A DNA stretch of 64,000 bases from Flavisericum labens (GTDB lineage Bacteria > Bacteroidota > Bacteroidia > Flavobacteriales > Flavobacteriaceae), in assembly GCF_045446075.1 (NCBI RefSeq), contig NZ_JBJJBQ010000007.1:62001-126000 (forward strand), given 5' to 3'. The translations under genes and the position numbers were made by a program. The notes under the pieces were generated by a model. That model saw nothing but the letters and a program-made list of their open reading frames with translations, did no database searches and had not been told where the DNA came from. Positions 25,514-35,114 of this stretch are shown here, in pieces (positions within the stretch are counted from its first letter, which is position 1; each line of letters begins with the position of its first letter).

Positions 25514-26260
25514 TTAAGTAAGCATTCCGCCATCAACATTTAAAGTTTGCCCCGTAACATAAGCACTCATATCGCTAGCTAAAAACACGCAAACATTTGC
25601 TATATCGTTTGGTGTCCCGCCACGCTTTAAAGGTATTCCTGCTCGCCATCCTTTTACAACTTCTTCATCTAATTTAGCGGTCATTTCTGTTTCAATAAAC
25701 CCAGGAGCAACTACGTTACTTCTAATATTTCTAGAACCCAACTCTAATGCTACAGATTTTGAAAACCCAATAATACCGGCTTTTGAAGCAGCATAATTGG
25801 TTTGACCTGCATTTCCTTTTACACCAACCACCGAACTCATATTAATAATCGAGCCTTTACGTTGTTTCAACATCGTACGCTGTACCGCTTTGGTCATGTT
25901 GAACACCGATTTCAAATTCACTTCAATAACCTTATCAAAGTCTTCTTCTGTAATACGCATCAATAAGTTATCCTTGGTAATACCTGCATTGTTAACCAAA
26001 ATATCGATGCTTCCAAATTCTTTTACGACCTCATTCGCTAAATTTTGAGCTTCCTCAAAACTAGCGGCGTTACTTTGGTAGCCCTTGGCTTTTGCCCCTA
26101 AATCGGTAAGTTCTTTTTCCAATTCATTGGCTGCTTCAACGGATGAGCTATATGTAAATGCAACATTGGCTCCATGTTCTGCAAATACTTGAGCTATTCC
26201 TTTTCCAATTCCGCGACTAGCGCCAGTAACTATAGCTGTTTTTCCTTCTAGTAATTTCAT
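25514..26260 (-). CDS. fabG: 3-oxoacyl-[acyl-carrier-protein] reductase
   Basis: A 248-residue SDR enzyme reducing 3-oxoacyl-ACP in fatty acid elongation with NADPH. Seen: TGASRGIG (13-20), NNAGITKDNLLMRI, active-site Ser in MSSVVGVKGNAG, Tyr-Lys in TNYAASKAG, VAPGFIETEMT and the C-terminal GQTLNVDGGML. These match FabG closely, more than the neighbouring SDR does. Not next to other fab genes. Confidence 0.92.
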   Translation of the reverse strand: MKLLEGKTAIVTGASRGIGKGIAQVFAEHGANVAFTYSSSVEAANELEKELTDLGAKAKGYQSNAASFEEAQNLANEVVKEFGSIDILVNNAGITKDNLLMRITEEDFDKVIEVNLKSVFNMTKAVQRTMLKQRKGSIINMSSVVGVKGNAGQTNYAASKAGIIGFSKSVALELGSRNIRSNVVAPGFIETEMTAKLDEEVVKGWRAGIPLKRGGTPNDIANVCVFLASDMSAYVTGQTLNVDGGMLT

Positions 26261-26337
26261 GCTTGTACAGTTGGTTGTTTTTTATTAATATGAAGTTTTA
26301 CTTTATTCAAATATAGCAAATACAAGTTGCTTCAAAT

Positions 26338-26369
26338 AAAAAAACCTCACAAAAATTGTGAGGCTTTTT
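26338..26369 (-). terminator. terminator after sucD
   Basis: CCTCACAA (26345-26352) and TTGTGAGG (26356-26363) form an 8-bp stem with a 3-base loop. A-rich and T-rich flanks give a T-run leftwards. It lies 18 bases after the sucD stop. Confidence 0.85.
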
Positions 26370-26386
26370 ATATTACTTTATAAATT

Positions 26387-27259
26387 TTAGCCTAAAACTT
26401 CGGCTACTTTTTTACCAATTTCAGCTGGAGAATTCACAACATGGATTCCGCATGCTTTCATAATTTTCTTTTTAGCCTGCGCGGTGTCATCACTTCCTCC
26501 AACAATAGCACCAGCGTGCCCCATAGTACGTCCAGCAGGAGCTGTTTCTCCAGCAATAAAACCTACAATTGGTTTTTTACTTCCACTTTCTTTATACCAG
26601 TTAGCAGCGTCTGCCTCAAGTTGCCCTCCAATTTCACCAATCATAACAACGGCTTCAGTTTCTGGATCGTTTATTAATAGCTCAACAGCCTCTTTAGTTG
26701 TAGTTCCAATGATTGGGTCTCCACCAATTCCTATAGCTGTAGTAATACCTAAACCTTGTTTTACAACTTGGTCGGCCGCTTCATAAGTTAAAGTACCAGA
26801 TTTAGACACGATACCTACCTTACCTTTCTTGAAAACAAAACCAGGCATAATACCAACCTTAGCTTCTCCTGGCGTTATAACACCCGGACAGTTAGGCCCT
26901 ATCAATCTACAATCTTTATCTTTTATATAATTTGAAGCCATAATCATATCGGCTACTGGAATTCCTTCAGTAATCGTGATAATCACTTTGATGCCCGCAT
27001 CAGCGGCTTCCATAATCGCATCGGCAGCAAATGCTGGCGGTACAAAAATAATAGTTGTGTCTGCTCCAACTTGTTCAACAGCTTCTAAAACTGTATTAAA
27101 AACAGGCTTATCTAGATGTGTTTGACCACCTTTTCCCGGTGTTACACCACCAACAACATTGGTTCCGTACTCTATCATTTGGCTGGCGTGAAATGTACCT
27201 TCACTACCGGTAAAACCTTGAACAATTATTTTGGAATCTTTATTTACTAAAACACTCAT
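26387..27259 (-). CDS. sucD: succinate--CoA ligase subunit alpha
   Basis: A 290-residue subunit of succinyl-CoA synthetase (TCA cycle). The CoA-binding Rossmann domain starts IIVQGFTGSEGTFHA, and the phosphohistidine lies in GHAGAIVGG near the C-terminus. GPNCPGVITPGE is also typical. The beta subunit gene sucC is not adjacent. A promoter box at 27297-27304 and a terminator after the gene suggest a single-gene transcript. Confidence 0.96.
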   Translation of the reverse strand: MSVLVNKDSKIIVQGFTGSEGTFHASQMIEYGTNVVGGVTPGKGGQTHLDKPVFNTVLEAVEQVGADTTIIFVPPAFAADAIMEAADAGIKVIITITEGIPVADMIMASNYIKDKDCRLIGPNCPGVITPGEAKVGIMPGFVFKKGKVGIVSKSGTLTYEAADQVVKQGLGITTAIGIGGDPIIGTTTKEAVELLINDPETEAVVMIGEIGGQLEADAANWYKESGSKKPIVGFIAGETAPAGRTMGHAGAIVGGSDDTAQAKKKIMKACGIHVVNSPAEIGKKVAEVLG

Positions 27260-27296
27260 AAGTGATTATTTTTTTGTGATTAATTTATGTTGTACG

Positions 27297-27304
27297 CAAA
27301 AGTA
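27297..27304 (-). promoter_or_regulatory. candidate -7 promoter box for sucD
   Basis: Minus-strand TACTTTTG fits TAnnTTTG, 38 bases before the sucD start codon. Confidence 0.45.
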
Positions 27305-27345
27305 ATTTTTTGAATTAAATTTTTAAACAAAATAAAACTTTTATT

Positions 27346-28293
27346 TCAGGTATTTTTATCTAACGATCTTAATTTATCAAGTATTTCCGGAATTTTTTTA
27401 ATAGATGCTATTTCCTTGTATTTGGATCGAAAATCATCAGCTGGAATACCAAAATAACTTTTACCCCCTTCTAAAGATTTACTAACACCTGCTTTTGCGG
27501 AGATTACTGCTTTCTTTCCTATTGTTATGCCACTAGTAATTCCAACTTGCCCCCAAATAGTCACTTCATCTTCAATAATAACGCAACCTGCAATACCAAC
27601 TTGAGAGGCTATCAAACAATTTTTGCCTATTACGGTGTCATGACCAATTTGCACTTGATTGTCAATTTTTGCGCCTTCACAAATCTTGGTATCAGCTGTA
27701 ACCCCCTTATCAATGGTACAACTTGCTCCAATATCGACATGGTCTTCTATAACAACGCGCCCCCCTGATTTTAATCTATCATAGCCTTCTGGTCTATTCT
27801 TATAATAAAAAGCATTGGCACCTAAAACTGTTCCCGAATGAATTGTAACATTGTTCCCAATAAGGGCGTCATCATAAATACTTACATTAGAATGAATAAC
27901 ACAATTATCACCGATGGTTACGTTATGCCCAATGAAACAATTGGGCTGTATAACCGTATTTTCTCCAATTTTGGCAGAAGACGAAACAGTGCTATCTGAA
28001 GCTCTAAACGGCTTGAAATAATCAGTAAGTTTATTGAAATCTCTAAACGGATCGTTACTCACCAATAACGCTTTCCCTTTTGGGCATTCCACTTCTTTGT
28101 TTATCAAAACAATAGTTGCCGCAGAATCGAGTGCCTTATCATAATATTTTGGATGGTCTACAAAAACGATATCTCCAGGCTCAACGACATGTATTTCATT
28201 CATACCCAAGACTTCAAAATCGGCCCTTCCCACAAATGTACAGTCAATTATCTCTGCAATTTGCTTTAAGGTATGTGGTTGAGGGAATTTCAA
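27346..28293 (-). CDS. LpxD-like acyltransferase paralogue (left-handed beta helix)
   Basis: A 315-residue protein with an N-terminal LpxD-like uridine-binding domain (about 1-100) and hexapeptide repeats (about 105-270). The repeats include IGENTVIQPNCFIGHNVTIG and the catalytic-type His in NQVQIGHDTVIG. A true LpxD of 340 residues is encoded at 31055. This copy is shorter and lies at the end of the lpx-efp transcript. It may N-acylate another amino sugar or duplicate LpxD. Confidence 0.82.
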   Translation of the reverse strand: MKFPQPHTLKQIAEIIDCTFVGRADFEVLGMNEIHVVEPGDIVFVDHPKYYDKALDSAATIVLINKEVECPKGKALLVSNDPFRDFNKLTDYFKPFRASDSTVSSSAKIGENTVIQPNCFIGHNVTIGDNCVIHSNVSIYDDALIGNNVTIHSGTVLGANAFYYKNRPEGYDRLKSGGRVVIEDHVDIGASCTIDKGVTADTKICEGAKIDNQVQIGHDTVIGKNCLIASQVGIAGCVIIEDEVTIWGQVGITSGITIGKKAVISAKAGVSKSLEGGKSYFGIPADDFRSKYKEIASIKKIPEILDKLRSLDKNT

Positions 28294-28297
28294 AGAA

Positions 28298-28864
28298 TTA
28301 TTCTTTTACACGTTCTTTATAACTCCCTTTTTCTGTCTCTACCTTAATCTTATCACCCTCATTAATAAATAAAGGAACATTTACACTAGCTCCGGTTTCA
28401 ACCGTTGCTGGTTTTGTCGCATTCGTAGCGGTGTTTCCTTTTACGCCTGGCTCAGTATGCGTCACTTCTAAAATGACACTAGCCGGCATTTCAACTGAAA
28501 GTGGTGAATTGTCTTCTGAATTGATAATCACAGTAACTATTTCACCTTCCTTCATTAAATCAGGCCTGTCTAATGCGGCTTCCAACAATCTAATTTGGGT
28601 GTAATCGGCTTCATTCATAAAATGATAAAACTCCCCATCATTATATAAATATTGGAACTTATGTGTCTCAACACGAACATCTTCCAGTTTATGCCCCGCA
28701 GAAAACGTGTTATCGATAACTTTTCCGTTGGTTACACTTTTTAATTTGGTTCTTACAAACGCTGGACCTTTGCCCGGTTTTACGTGTAAAAACTCTATTA
28801 CTTTATAGATGTCGTTATTATATTTAATGCATAATCCGTTTCTAATATCTGAAGTTGTTGCCAT
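28298..28864 (-). CDS. efp: elongation factor P
   Basis: A 188-residue tRNA-shaped factor that rescues ribosomes stalled at polyproline. Domain 1 carries the tip loop HVKPGKGPAFVRTKLK, with Lys at residue 32 where many EF-P proteins are modified. The OB-fold domains end with EGDKIKVETEKGSY. It lies 4 bases after lpxA and 4 bases before the LpxD-like gene, a layout seen in related bacteria. Confidence 0.96.
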   Translation of the reverse strand: MATTSDIRNGLCIKYNNDIYKVIEFLHVKPGKGPAFVRTKLKSVTNGKVIDNTFSAGHKLEDVRVETHKFQYLYNDGEFYHFMNEADYTQIRLLEAALDRPDLMKEGEIVTVIINSEDNSPLSVEMPASVILEVTHTEPGVKGNTATNATKPATVETGASVNVPLFINEGDKIKVETEKGSYKERVKE

Positions 28865-28868
28865 GTAT

Positions 28869-29654
28869 TTAGTTTGATTTAAAATATCCTTTCATTATAC
28901 CACGGTGCGAATTTCTTATAAATTGAAGAATTTCATCACGTTCTGGAGTGGCTTCCATTTCGGCTTCAATAATTTCTGCAGCCTGCGTATTATTATAGTT
29001 CTTTTGATACAGTATTCTGAAAATATCTTGTATTTCCCTAATCTTTTCTGTGGTATATCCACGCCTTCTTAATCCAACGGAATTAATACCAACATAGGAC
29101 AAAGGTTCTCGAGCTGCTTTAACATAAGGGGGAACATCTTTTCTAACCAAAGAACCTCCTGTTACAAACGCATGACTCCCGACGGAAACAAACTGATGAA
29201 CAGCAGTCATTCCTGCCAAAACCACATAATCACCAATAGTTATATGCCCAGCTAGTGTACTATTATTAGAAAAAATACAATTGTTGCCGACTATGCAATC
29301 ATGTGCAATATGGCAGTAAGCCATAATCAAACAATTATCACCCACAACGGTTTTCATTCTATCTGCTGTACCTCTGTTTATAGTAACGCATTCACGAATG
29401 GTTACATTGTTTCCTATTTCAACGGTTGTATCTTCATCGTCATATTTAAGGTCCTGAGGAACAGCTGAAATTACTGAACCAGGAAATATGTTGCAATTTT
29501 TACCTATTCTAGCACCTTCCATAATGGTAACGTTACTACCAATCCATGTGCCTTCACCAATTTTCACATTGTTATGAATAGTTGCAAAAGGTTCAATAAC
29601 CACATTTTTTGCAATTTTGGCACCGGGATGCACATAAGCTAAGGGTTGATTCAT
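28869..29654 (-). CDS. lpxA: acyl-ACP--UDP-N-acetylglucosamine O-acyltransferase
   Basis: A 261-residue left-handed beta-helix enzyme performing the first step of lipid A synthesis. Hexapeptide repeats fill about 1-190. The catalytic His lies in AYCHIAHDCIVGNN, and VGLRRRGYTTEKIREI marks the C-terminal helical part. It starts 3 bases after lpxC-fabZ ends. Confidence 0.95.
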   Translation of the reverse strand: MNQPLAYVHPGAKIAKNVVIEPFATIHNNVKIGEGTWIGSNVTIMEGARIGKNCNIFPGSVISAVPQDLKYDDEDTTVEIGNNVTIRECVTINRGTADRMKTVVGDNCLIMAYCHIAHDCIVGNNCIFSNNSTLAGHITIGDYVVLAGMTAVHQFVSVGSHAFVTGGSLVRKDVPPYVKAAREPLSYVGINSVGLRRRGYTTEKIREIQDIFRILYQKNYNNTQAAEIIEAEMEATPERDEILQFIRNSHRGIMKGYFKSN

Positions 29655-29657
29655 AAT

Positions 29658-31064
29658 TTATTTTACTTTAGAAATTTGTGCCATCAACTCTGCTTCTGCA
29701 CAAAGTTTTCCGTTTGAATAAGCATAACCCTGCATATGGCAAATGCCTCGGCGTATAGGTGTTATTAATGAACAATTGAAAATAAGCGTGTCACCAGGCA
29801 TAACTTTTTGTTTGAACTTAACATTGTCCATTTTCATAAAAAACGTCAAATAATTTTCTGGATCTGGAACCGTATTTAGTACCAAGATTCCTCCTGTTTG
29901 TGCCATCGCTTCTACTATAAGAACACCTGGCATAACCGGGGCTCCTGGAAAATGTCCCTTAAAGAACTCTTCGTTCATCGTGACATTTTTTGTGGCTATA
30001 ACGTGTTTATCAGTTAATTCAAAAACTTTATCTATTAATAAAAACGGTTGACGATGGGGTAACATAGCCATAATTTGTGCAACATCCATTAATGGAGGTT
30101 GATTCAAATCTATATTTGGTACATTGTTGCGTCGTTCATTCTTTATAATCTTAGACATTTTTTTTGCAAATTGTGTATTAACAAAATGCCCAGGCTTGTT
30201 AGCTATAACCTTTCCTCTAATTCTAGTTCCTACCAAAGCTAAATCGCCCAAAACATCCAATAATTTATGTCTTGCCGCTTCGTTTGGGTGATGTAGCGTT
30301 AGATTATCTAAAATACCATTAGGTTTTACGGCAATATTATCTTTTTTGAAAGCCGCCCTTAACTTATCCATGGTCTCAGGTGACAATTCTTTATCTACAT
30401 AAACAATAGCATTGTTTAAATCTCCCCCTTTAATCAAGCCATGCTCTAAAAGCATCTCAATTTCATGAAGGAAACTGAAAGTTCGTGAGTTGGCAATATC
30501 GTTTTTAAAGTCTGAAATTTGATTTAAAGTAGCATTTTGAGTACCCAACACTTTAGTACCAAAATCTACCATAGTGGTAATTTGGTATTCCTTCGCGGGC
30601 ATAACTAATATTTCGCTACCTGATTCCTCATCAACATAAGAAACAATGTCAGTTATTTCGAAAACTTCTCGAAAAGCATCTTGTTTAATGGCACCCACTT
30701 TTTCCAAAGCTTCAACAAAAAACTTAGAAGACCCATCCATTATTGGTGGTTCTGAAGCGTTCAATTCAATAATTACATTATCGATATCCATGCCAACCAA
30801 AGCAGCTAAAACGTGTTCTGAAGTTTGGATAACCACTCCGTTTTTCTCTAAACAAGTTCCTCTTTGGGTGTTAGTTACATAGTTGGCATCAGCTTCAATT
30901 ACCGGCTCACCTTCTAAATCTATGCGTTTAAAAGCTAATCCGAAATTGGCTTCCGCCGGTTTAAAAGTTAAGGTTACATCTTTTCCTGTATGAAGCCCAA
31001 CCCCGTTTAAAGAAATGGTTTCCTTAATGGTTCTCTGTTTAATTTCAGTATTAATTATTCCCAT
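29658..31064 (-). CDS. lpxC/fabZ: bifunctional UDP-3-O-acyl-N-acetylglucosamine deacetylase / 3-hydroxyacyl-ACP dehydratase
   Basis: A 468-residue fusion. The zinc deacetylase LpxC (about 1-305) has QTSEHVLAALVG with a zinc His and HKLLDVLGDLALVG with further ligands. The FabZ hotdog domain (about 320-468) has MLPHRQPFLLIDKV and the catalytic FFKGHFPGAPVMPG. It commits UDP-acyl-GlcNAc to lipid A and dehydrates 3-hydroxyacyl-ACP. This fusion is typical for Bacteroidota. Its start overlaps the lpxD end by 10 bases. Confidence 0.96.
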   Translation of the reverse strand: MGIINTEIKQRTIKETISLNGVGLHTGKDVTLTFKPAEANFGLAFKRIDLEGEPVIEADANYVTNTQRGTCLEKNGVVIQTSEHVLAALVGMDIDNVIIELNASEPPIMDGSSKFFVEALEKVGAIKQDAFREVFEITDIVSYVDEESGSEILVMPAKEYQITTMVDFGTKVLGTQNATLNQISDFKNDIANSRTFSFLHEIEMLLEHGLIKGGDLNNAIVYVDKELSPETMDKLRAAFKKDNIAVKPNGILDNLTLHHPNEAARHKLLDVLGDLALVGTRIRGKVIANKPGHFVNTQFAKKMSKIIKNERRNNVPNIDLNQPPLMDVAQIMAMLPHRQPFLLIDKVFELTDKHVIATKNVTMNEEFFKGHFPGAPVMPGVLIVEAMAQTGGILVLNTVPDPENYLTFFMKMDNVKFKQKVMPGDTLIFNCSLITPIRRGICHMQGYAYSNGKLCAEAELMAQISKVK

Positions 31065-32077
31065 TTATTTTTTTCTAATTCATTTATGTTTTTCACTATA
31101 GTTGGTAAGTTTTTAAAATGAACGTACGATTTATTATAATCGCTAAGTTTTATTGCAGGCGACCCTTGTAACATTTCATTATCCTTTACACTTCTTCCTA
31201 CACCCGATTGAGCCTGAACCCTAACGTTATCACCAATAGTAATATGCCCTACAATGCCCACTTGACCACCTATTTGGCAGTTTTCACCTATTTTGGTTGA
31301 GCCGGCAATACCTGTTTGGGCTGCAATTACTGTGTTTTTTCCAATTTCAACGTTATGTCCTATTTGGATTTGATTATCGAGTTTAACGCCTGTTCTAATT
31401 ATTGTTGAGCCAAAAGTAGCTCTATCAATGGTGGTAGCTGCACCAATATCCACAAAATCTTCAACAATCACATTTCCAGTTTGTGGTATTTTACTATAAC
31501 TACCGTCATCATTAGGCGCAAAACCAAAGCCATCTGCGCCGATTACGGCACCTGCGTTGATTACACAGTTTTTGCCAATAATGGTTTCAGAATAAATTTT
31601 CGCACCTGAAAACACAATAGTATTATCATCTAGCACAGAGTTATCTCCTATATATGTATTTGGAAATATTTTCACATTATCACCCATAACCACATTTTCA
31701 CCAATGTAGCTAAAAGCACCTATATATACATTTTCACCGTACTTGGACGATTTCGCTATAAACGAAGGTTGCTCTAGCCCTACTTTATTTAGCTTAACCG
31801 CATTGTAATATTCTAAAATTTTTGAAAATGCCAAATAGGCGTCATCAACCTTTATCAATGTCGTGCTTATGCGGTCTTCAGGATTAAACGTTTTATTAAC
31901 AATGGTTATTGAAGCCTTTGTTTTATATATGTGTGGAGTATACTTAGGATTAGCCAAAAACGTTAGCGAACCCTCAAAACCTTCTTCTATTTTCGCTATT
32001 TTAGATACTTCAACCTCAGGGTTTCCAACTACATCGCCTTCTAAAATCCCCGCTATTTGTTGTGCTGTAAATTTCAC
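31055..32077 (-). CDS. lpxD: UDP-3-O-(3-hydroxyacyl)glucosamine N-acyltransferase
   Basis: A 340-residue enzyme adding the second acyl chain in lipid A synthesis. The N-terminal domain (about 1-95) has FTAQQIAGILEGDVVG and FLANPKY. Hexapeptide repeats (about 105-300) include ADGFGFAPNDDGSYSKIPQ and the catalytic His in NQIQIGHNVEIG. A short C-terminal helix follows. First gene of the lpx transcript; a -7 box lies at 32110-32117. Confidence 0.95.
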   Translation of the reverse strand: MKFTAQQIAGILEGDVVGNPEVEVSKIAKIEEGFEGSLTFLANPKYTPHIYKTKASITIVNKTFNPEDRISTTLIKVDDAYLAFSKILEYYNAVKLNKVGLEQPSFIAKSSKYGENVYIGAFSYIGENVVMGDNVKIFPNTYIGDNSVLDDNTIVFSGAKIYSETIIGKNCVINAGAVIGADGFGFAPNDDGSYSKIPQTGNVIVEDFVDIGAATTIDRATFGSTIIRTGVKLDNQIQIGHNVEIGKNTVIAAQTGIAGSTKIGENCQIGGQVGIVGHITIGDNVRVQAQSGVGRSVKDNEMLQGSPAIKLSDYNKSYVHFKNLPTIVKNINELEKNKWE

Positions 32078-32109
32078 ACTGAAAAAAGTTAGATGTTTTT
32101 TTGAATACG

Positions 32110-32117
32110 CAAAAATA
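32110..32117 (-). promoter_or_regulatory. candidate -7 promoter box for the lpx operon
   Basis: Minus-strand TATTTTTG fits TAnnTTTG, 33 bases before the lpxD start, near the end of the HD gene. Confidence 0.45.
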
Positions 32118-32128
32118 GGAAAAATGTA

Positions 32129-33349
32129 CTAAAGTTTACGCTTAGGATAACATATATAATATTTGGTTACTGGTTTTGACAATGCTTTTAGGTTAAGTTG
32201 ATCTGATGCTTTAACGATATCTTGAATTTTTCCCGATTTGTGCAAAATGTTTATTCCTTTGTGTTTTATGTGATAAGCTTGGTTTGAAATATTGCCGGTA
32301 AACACAAAATAATGCGCTTCTTCTTCTGTTATTTCGTATTTGTCAACCAATCCTTGAACATGCTTTTGAAGACTCCTCCCTTTGAGAGGCTTGTTTTTAA
32401 CCTTTACTTTAAGCAAATCTCTATTAATTATCATTTCGCTCAAATTACTGAGCACGAAATCGTCATGGTCTTGCCAAGCTTTCATGGCAGATATAACGTC
32501 ATAATCATCTAATCTGGCAAATACGTCTAAAGTTTGGTCATCAAAATTTTCAATGGTTATTTTGTTTTCCAAAAAATACAAGAGCGCAGCACTACCTTCT
32601 AACTCTTGTCCAGAATCATAAAGTTCCTTTGCACGTTTTAAAACCCTAATCAACAACTGCTCCGCCACCAACCCCGTTTTGTGCAAATATACCTGCCAAT
32701 ACATTAAACGACGAGCGACAAGGAACTTCTCTACACTATAGATACCTTTTTCCTCAACAACTAATTCATCGTCTACAACATTCAACATCGTAATTAATCG
32801 CTCACTATTTATATTCCCTTCGGCAACACCAGTGTAAAAGCTATCACGCTTTAAATAATCAGCCCGATCCATGTCTAGCTGGCCAGAAACTAACTGACAC
32901 ATGAATTTTTTCGGGTATTTGCCCTTAAAAATTTCTATGGCAAGCGTTAAACTTCCGTTAAATTCTTGATTCAATCGCTCCATAAAAAACAATGAAATTT
33001 CCTCATGGGAAACATTATCGACTATACTATGTTCCATGGCGTGCGAAAAGGGCCCGTGCCCAATATCATGTAATAAAATGGCAATATAAAGTGCCGTTTC
33101 TTCATCCTTCGATATGCTAACTCCCTTAAAACGAAGTACATTAACGGTTTGCTGCATTAAATGCACACAACCAATAGCATGATGAAACCTTGTGTGTTGC
33201 GCACCTGGATATACCAAATACGACATGCCCATTTGGGTAATTCTGCGAAGACGCTGAAAGTATTTATGCTGTATTAAATCAAAAATTAACGAATTTGGAA
33301 TAGTAATAAATCCGTAAATTGGGTCGTTTAATATTTTAAGTTTGTTCAA
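32129..33349 (-). CDS. HD domain-containing phosphohydrolase
   Basis: A 406-residue cytosolic protein. The metal-binding His-Asp pair lies in LLHDIGHGPFSHAMEH (HD at 94-95), preceded by RLRRITQMG and HTRFHHAIGCVHL. This is the arrangement of dGTPase-like/SAMHD-type HD proteins that act on nucleotides. The substrate cannot be told. It is divergent from porX, with 132 bases between starts that hold an inverted repeat. Confidence 0.88.
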   Translation of the reverse strand: MNKLKILNDPIYGFITIPNSLIFDLIQHKYFQRLRRITQMGMSYLVYPGAQHTRFHHAIGCVHLMQQTVNVLRFKGVSISKDEETALYIAILLHDIGHGPFSHAMEHSIVDNVSHEEISLFFMERLNQEFNGSLTLAIEIFKGKYPKKFMCQLVSGQLDMDRADYLKRDSFYTGVAEGNINSERLITMLNVVDDELVVEEKGIYSVEKFLVARRLMYWQVYLHKTGLVAEQLLIRVLKRAKELYDSGQELEGSAALLYFLENKITIENFDDQTLDVFARLDDYDVISAMKAWQDHDDFVLSNLSEMIINRDLLKVKVKNKPLKGRSLQKHVQGLVDKYEITEEEAHYFVFTGNISNQAYHIKHKGINILHKSGKIQDIVKASDQLNLKALSKPVTKYYICYPKRKL

Positions 33350-33406
33350 ACTTTAATTTTTTATTTTAAATATTACAAATATAACCATCTAAGCCTTATA
33401 CTAGGT

Positions 33407-33430
33407 AATTGAAAAGAAACGTTTTCAATT
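33407..33430. promoter_or_regulatory. inverted repeat in the HD gene / porX divergent spacer
   Basis: AATTGAAAA (33407-33415) and TTTTCAATT (33422-33430) are perfect 9-base arms around GAAACG. It lies 52 bases before the porX start and could be an operator or a 5' leader hairpin. Confidence 0.35.
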
Positions 33431-33481
33431 AATAAAGTTATACTTAAAAACACTTTCAATAACATAAATAATTACACTAAA

Positions 33482-35029
33482 ATGATAAAAATACTTTGGG
33501 TAGATGACGAAATAGACTTACTAAAACCGCATATATTATTCCTTGAAAAGAAAGACTACGCTGTTACTACCTGCAAAAGTGGCTCTGAAGCCATTGATAT
33601 ATTAGAAGATGAAAGTTTCGATATTGTATTTTTAGATGAAAATATGCCAGGACTTACTGGACTTGAAACTTTAAACAGTATAAAAGAAAAGAAAGACAGT
33701 CTTCCTGTGGTAATGATTACAAAGAGTGAGGAGGAATATATAATGGAGGAAGCTATTGGAAACAAGATTGCAGATTACCTCATAAAACCTGTCAACCCCA
33801 ATCAGATACTTTTAAGTTTAAAAAAGAATTTGGACCATTCTAGGCTAATATCTGAAAAAACTACATCAAACTACCAGCAGGAATTTAGGAAAATTGCTAT
33901 GGATTTATCTATGGTAAACAGTTATGAAGAATGGGTGAACTTGTACCAGAAGCTTATTTATTGGGAAATTCAGTTGGAAGATATTGAGGATGCAGGAATG
34001 TTCGAAATACTAGAATCCCAAAAGGTTGAGGCAAACATCCAGTTTGGAAAATTTATCGAAAAAAAATATGCCGATTGGTTTGAACCCAATACTGATGCGC
34101 CTATTATGTCACATACATTATTTAAGGAAAGTATTGTTCCAGAAATAAGCAAGGAACAGCCAACCATTTTAGTGGTAATTGATAATTTACGTTATGACCA
34201 ATGGAAAGTTTTCGAACCTATAATCAATAACTACTACAAAAAAGAAAAGGAAGAAGCTTTTTACAGCATCTTGCCAACCGCTACACAATATGCTAGAAAT
34301 GCCATTTTTTCTGGATTGATGCCTAGCGACATGGAAAAATTGTTTCCTCAATTTTGGAAAAACGATACTGAGGAAGGTGGTAAAAATTTACACGAAGAAG
34401 ATTTTTTAAATGCGCAAATAAAACGACTAGGGCTTAGCCAACTGGAATATGAGTATTACAAAATAACCAACTTAAAGGCAGGAAAAAAACTGGCTGACAA
34501 TTTCAATTCTCTAAAAAATAACGACTTGACTGTGGTGGTTTATAATTTTGTAGATATGCTTTCGCATTCGAAAACCGAAATGGAAGTTGTAAAAGAATTA
34601 GCATCTAACGACAAAGCCTATAGATCGCTAACATTAAGCTGGTTTAAAAACTCTCCGCTTCTTGAAATGATACAACAAGCGCAGCGTTTAGGCTTTAAAC
34701 TCATCTTAACTACCGATCATGGTACTATTAATGTAAAAAACCCTTCAAAAGTTATAGGCGATAGAGACACTAGCTTAAATTTAAGATACAAAACAGGCAA
34801 AAGCCTAACCTTTGATAATAAAGATGTTTTGGTTGCCAAAGACCCCAAAAAACTCCATCTACCCAGTATTAATATGAGCAGTTCGTTTATTTTTGCTAAA
34901 AGTGATTTGTTCTTTGCTTATCCTAACAATTATAACCATTACGTTAGCTATTACCGAAATACTTATCAGCACGGAGGGGTGTCTTTAGAAGAAATGATAA
35001 TTCCGTTTGCGGTTTTCAACCCTAAATAA
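33482..35029 (+). CDS. porX: PorX: response regulator with PglZ-type phosphatase/phosphodiesterase domain
   Basis: A 515-residue two-domain protein. The receiver domain (about 1-120) has acidic WVDDE, phosphoacceptor Asp at residue 52 in VFLDENMPG, and conserved Lys in DYLIKPVNP. The C-terminal PglZ/alkaline-phosphatase domain (about 200-510) shows VVIDNLRYDQW, ATQYARNAIF and TTDHGT metal-site segments. In Porphyromonas and Flavobacterium, PorX with the kinase PorY controls the type IX secretion system. No kinase is encoded beside it. Confidence 0.93.
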   Translation: MIKILWVDDEIDLLKPHILFLEKKDYAVTTCKSGSEAIDILEDESFDIVFLDENMPGLTGLETLNSIKEKKDSLPVVMITKSEEEYIMEEAIGNKIADYLIKPVNPNQILLSLKKNLDHSRLISEKTTSNYQQEFRKIAMDLSMVNSYEEWVNLYQKLIYWEIQLEDIEDAGMFEILESQKVEANIQFGKFIEKKYADWFEPNTDAPIMSHTLFKESIVPEISKEQPTILVVIDNLRYDQWKVFEPIINNYYKKEKEEAFYSILPTATQYARNAIFSGLMPSDMEKLFPQFWKNDTEEGGKNLHEEDFLNAQIKRLGLSQLEYEYYKITNLKAGKKLADNFNSLKNNDLTVVVYNFVDMLSHSKTEMEVVKELASNDKAYRSLTLSWFKNSPLLEMIQQAQRLGFKLILTTDHGTINVKNPSKVIGDRDTSLNLRYKTGKSLTFDNKDVLVAKDPKKLHLPSINMSSSFIFAKSDLFFAYPNNYNHYVSYYRNTYQHGGVSLEEMIIPFAVFNPK

Positions 35030-35114
35030 ATCCATAAACGGTAAATATATCCGATGAAACGCATTTATTTTTAGGATTTGTGAAATTTAATTACTAATAT
35101 TGCTATAAATAATA

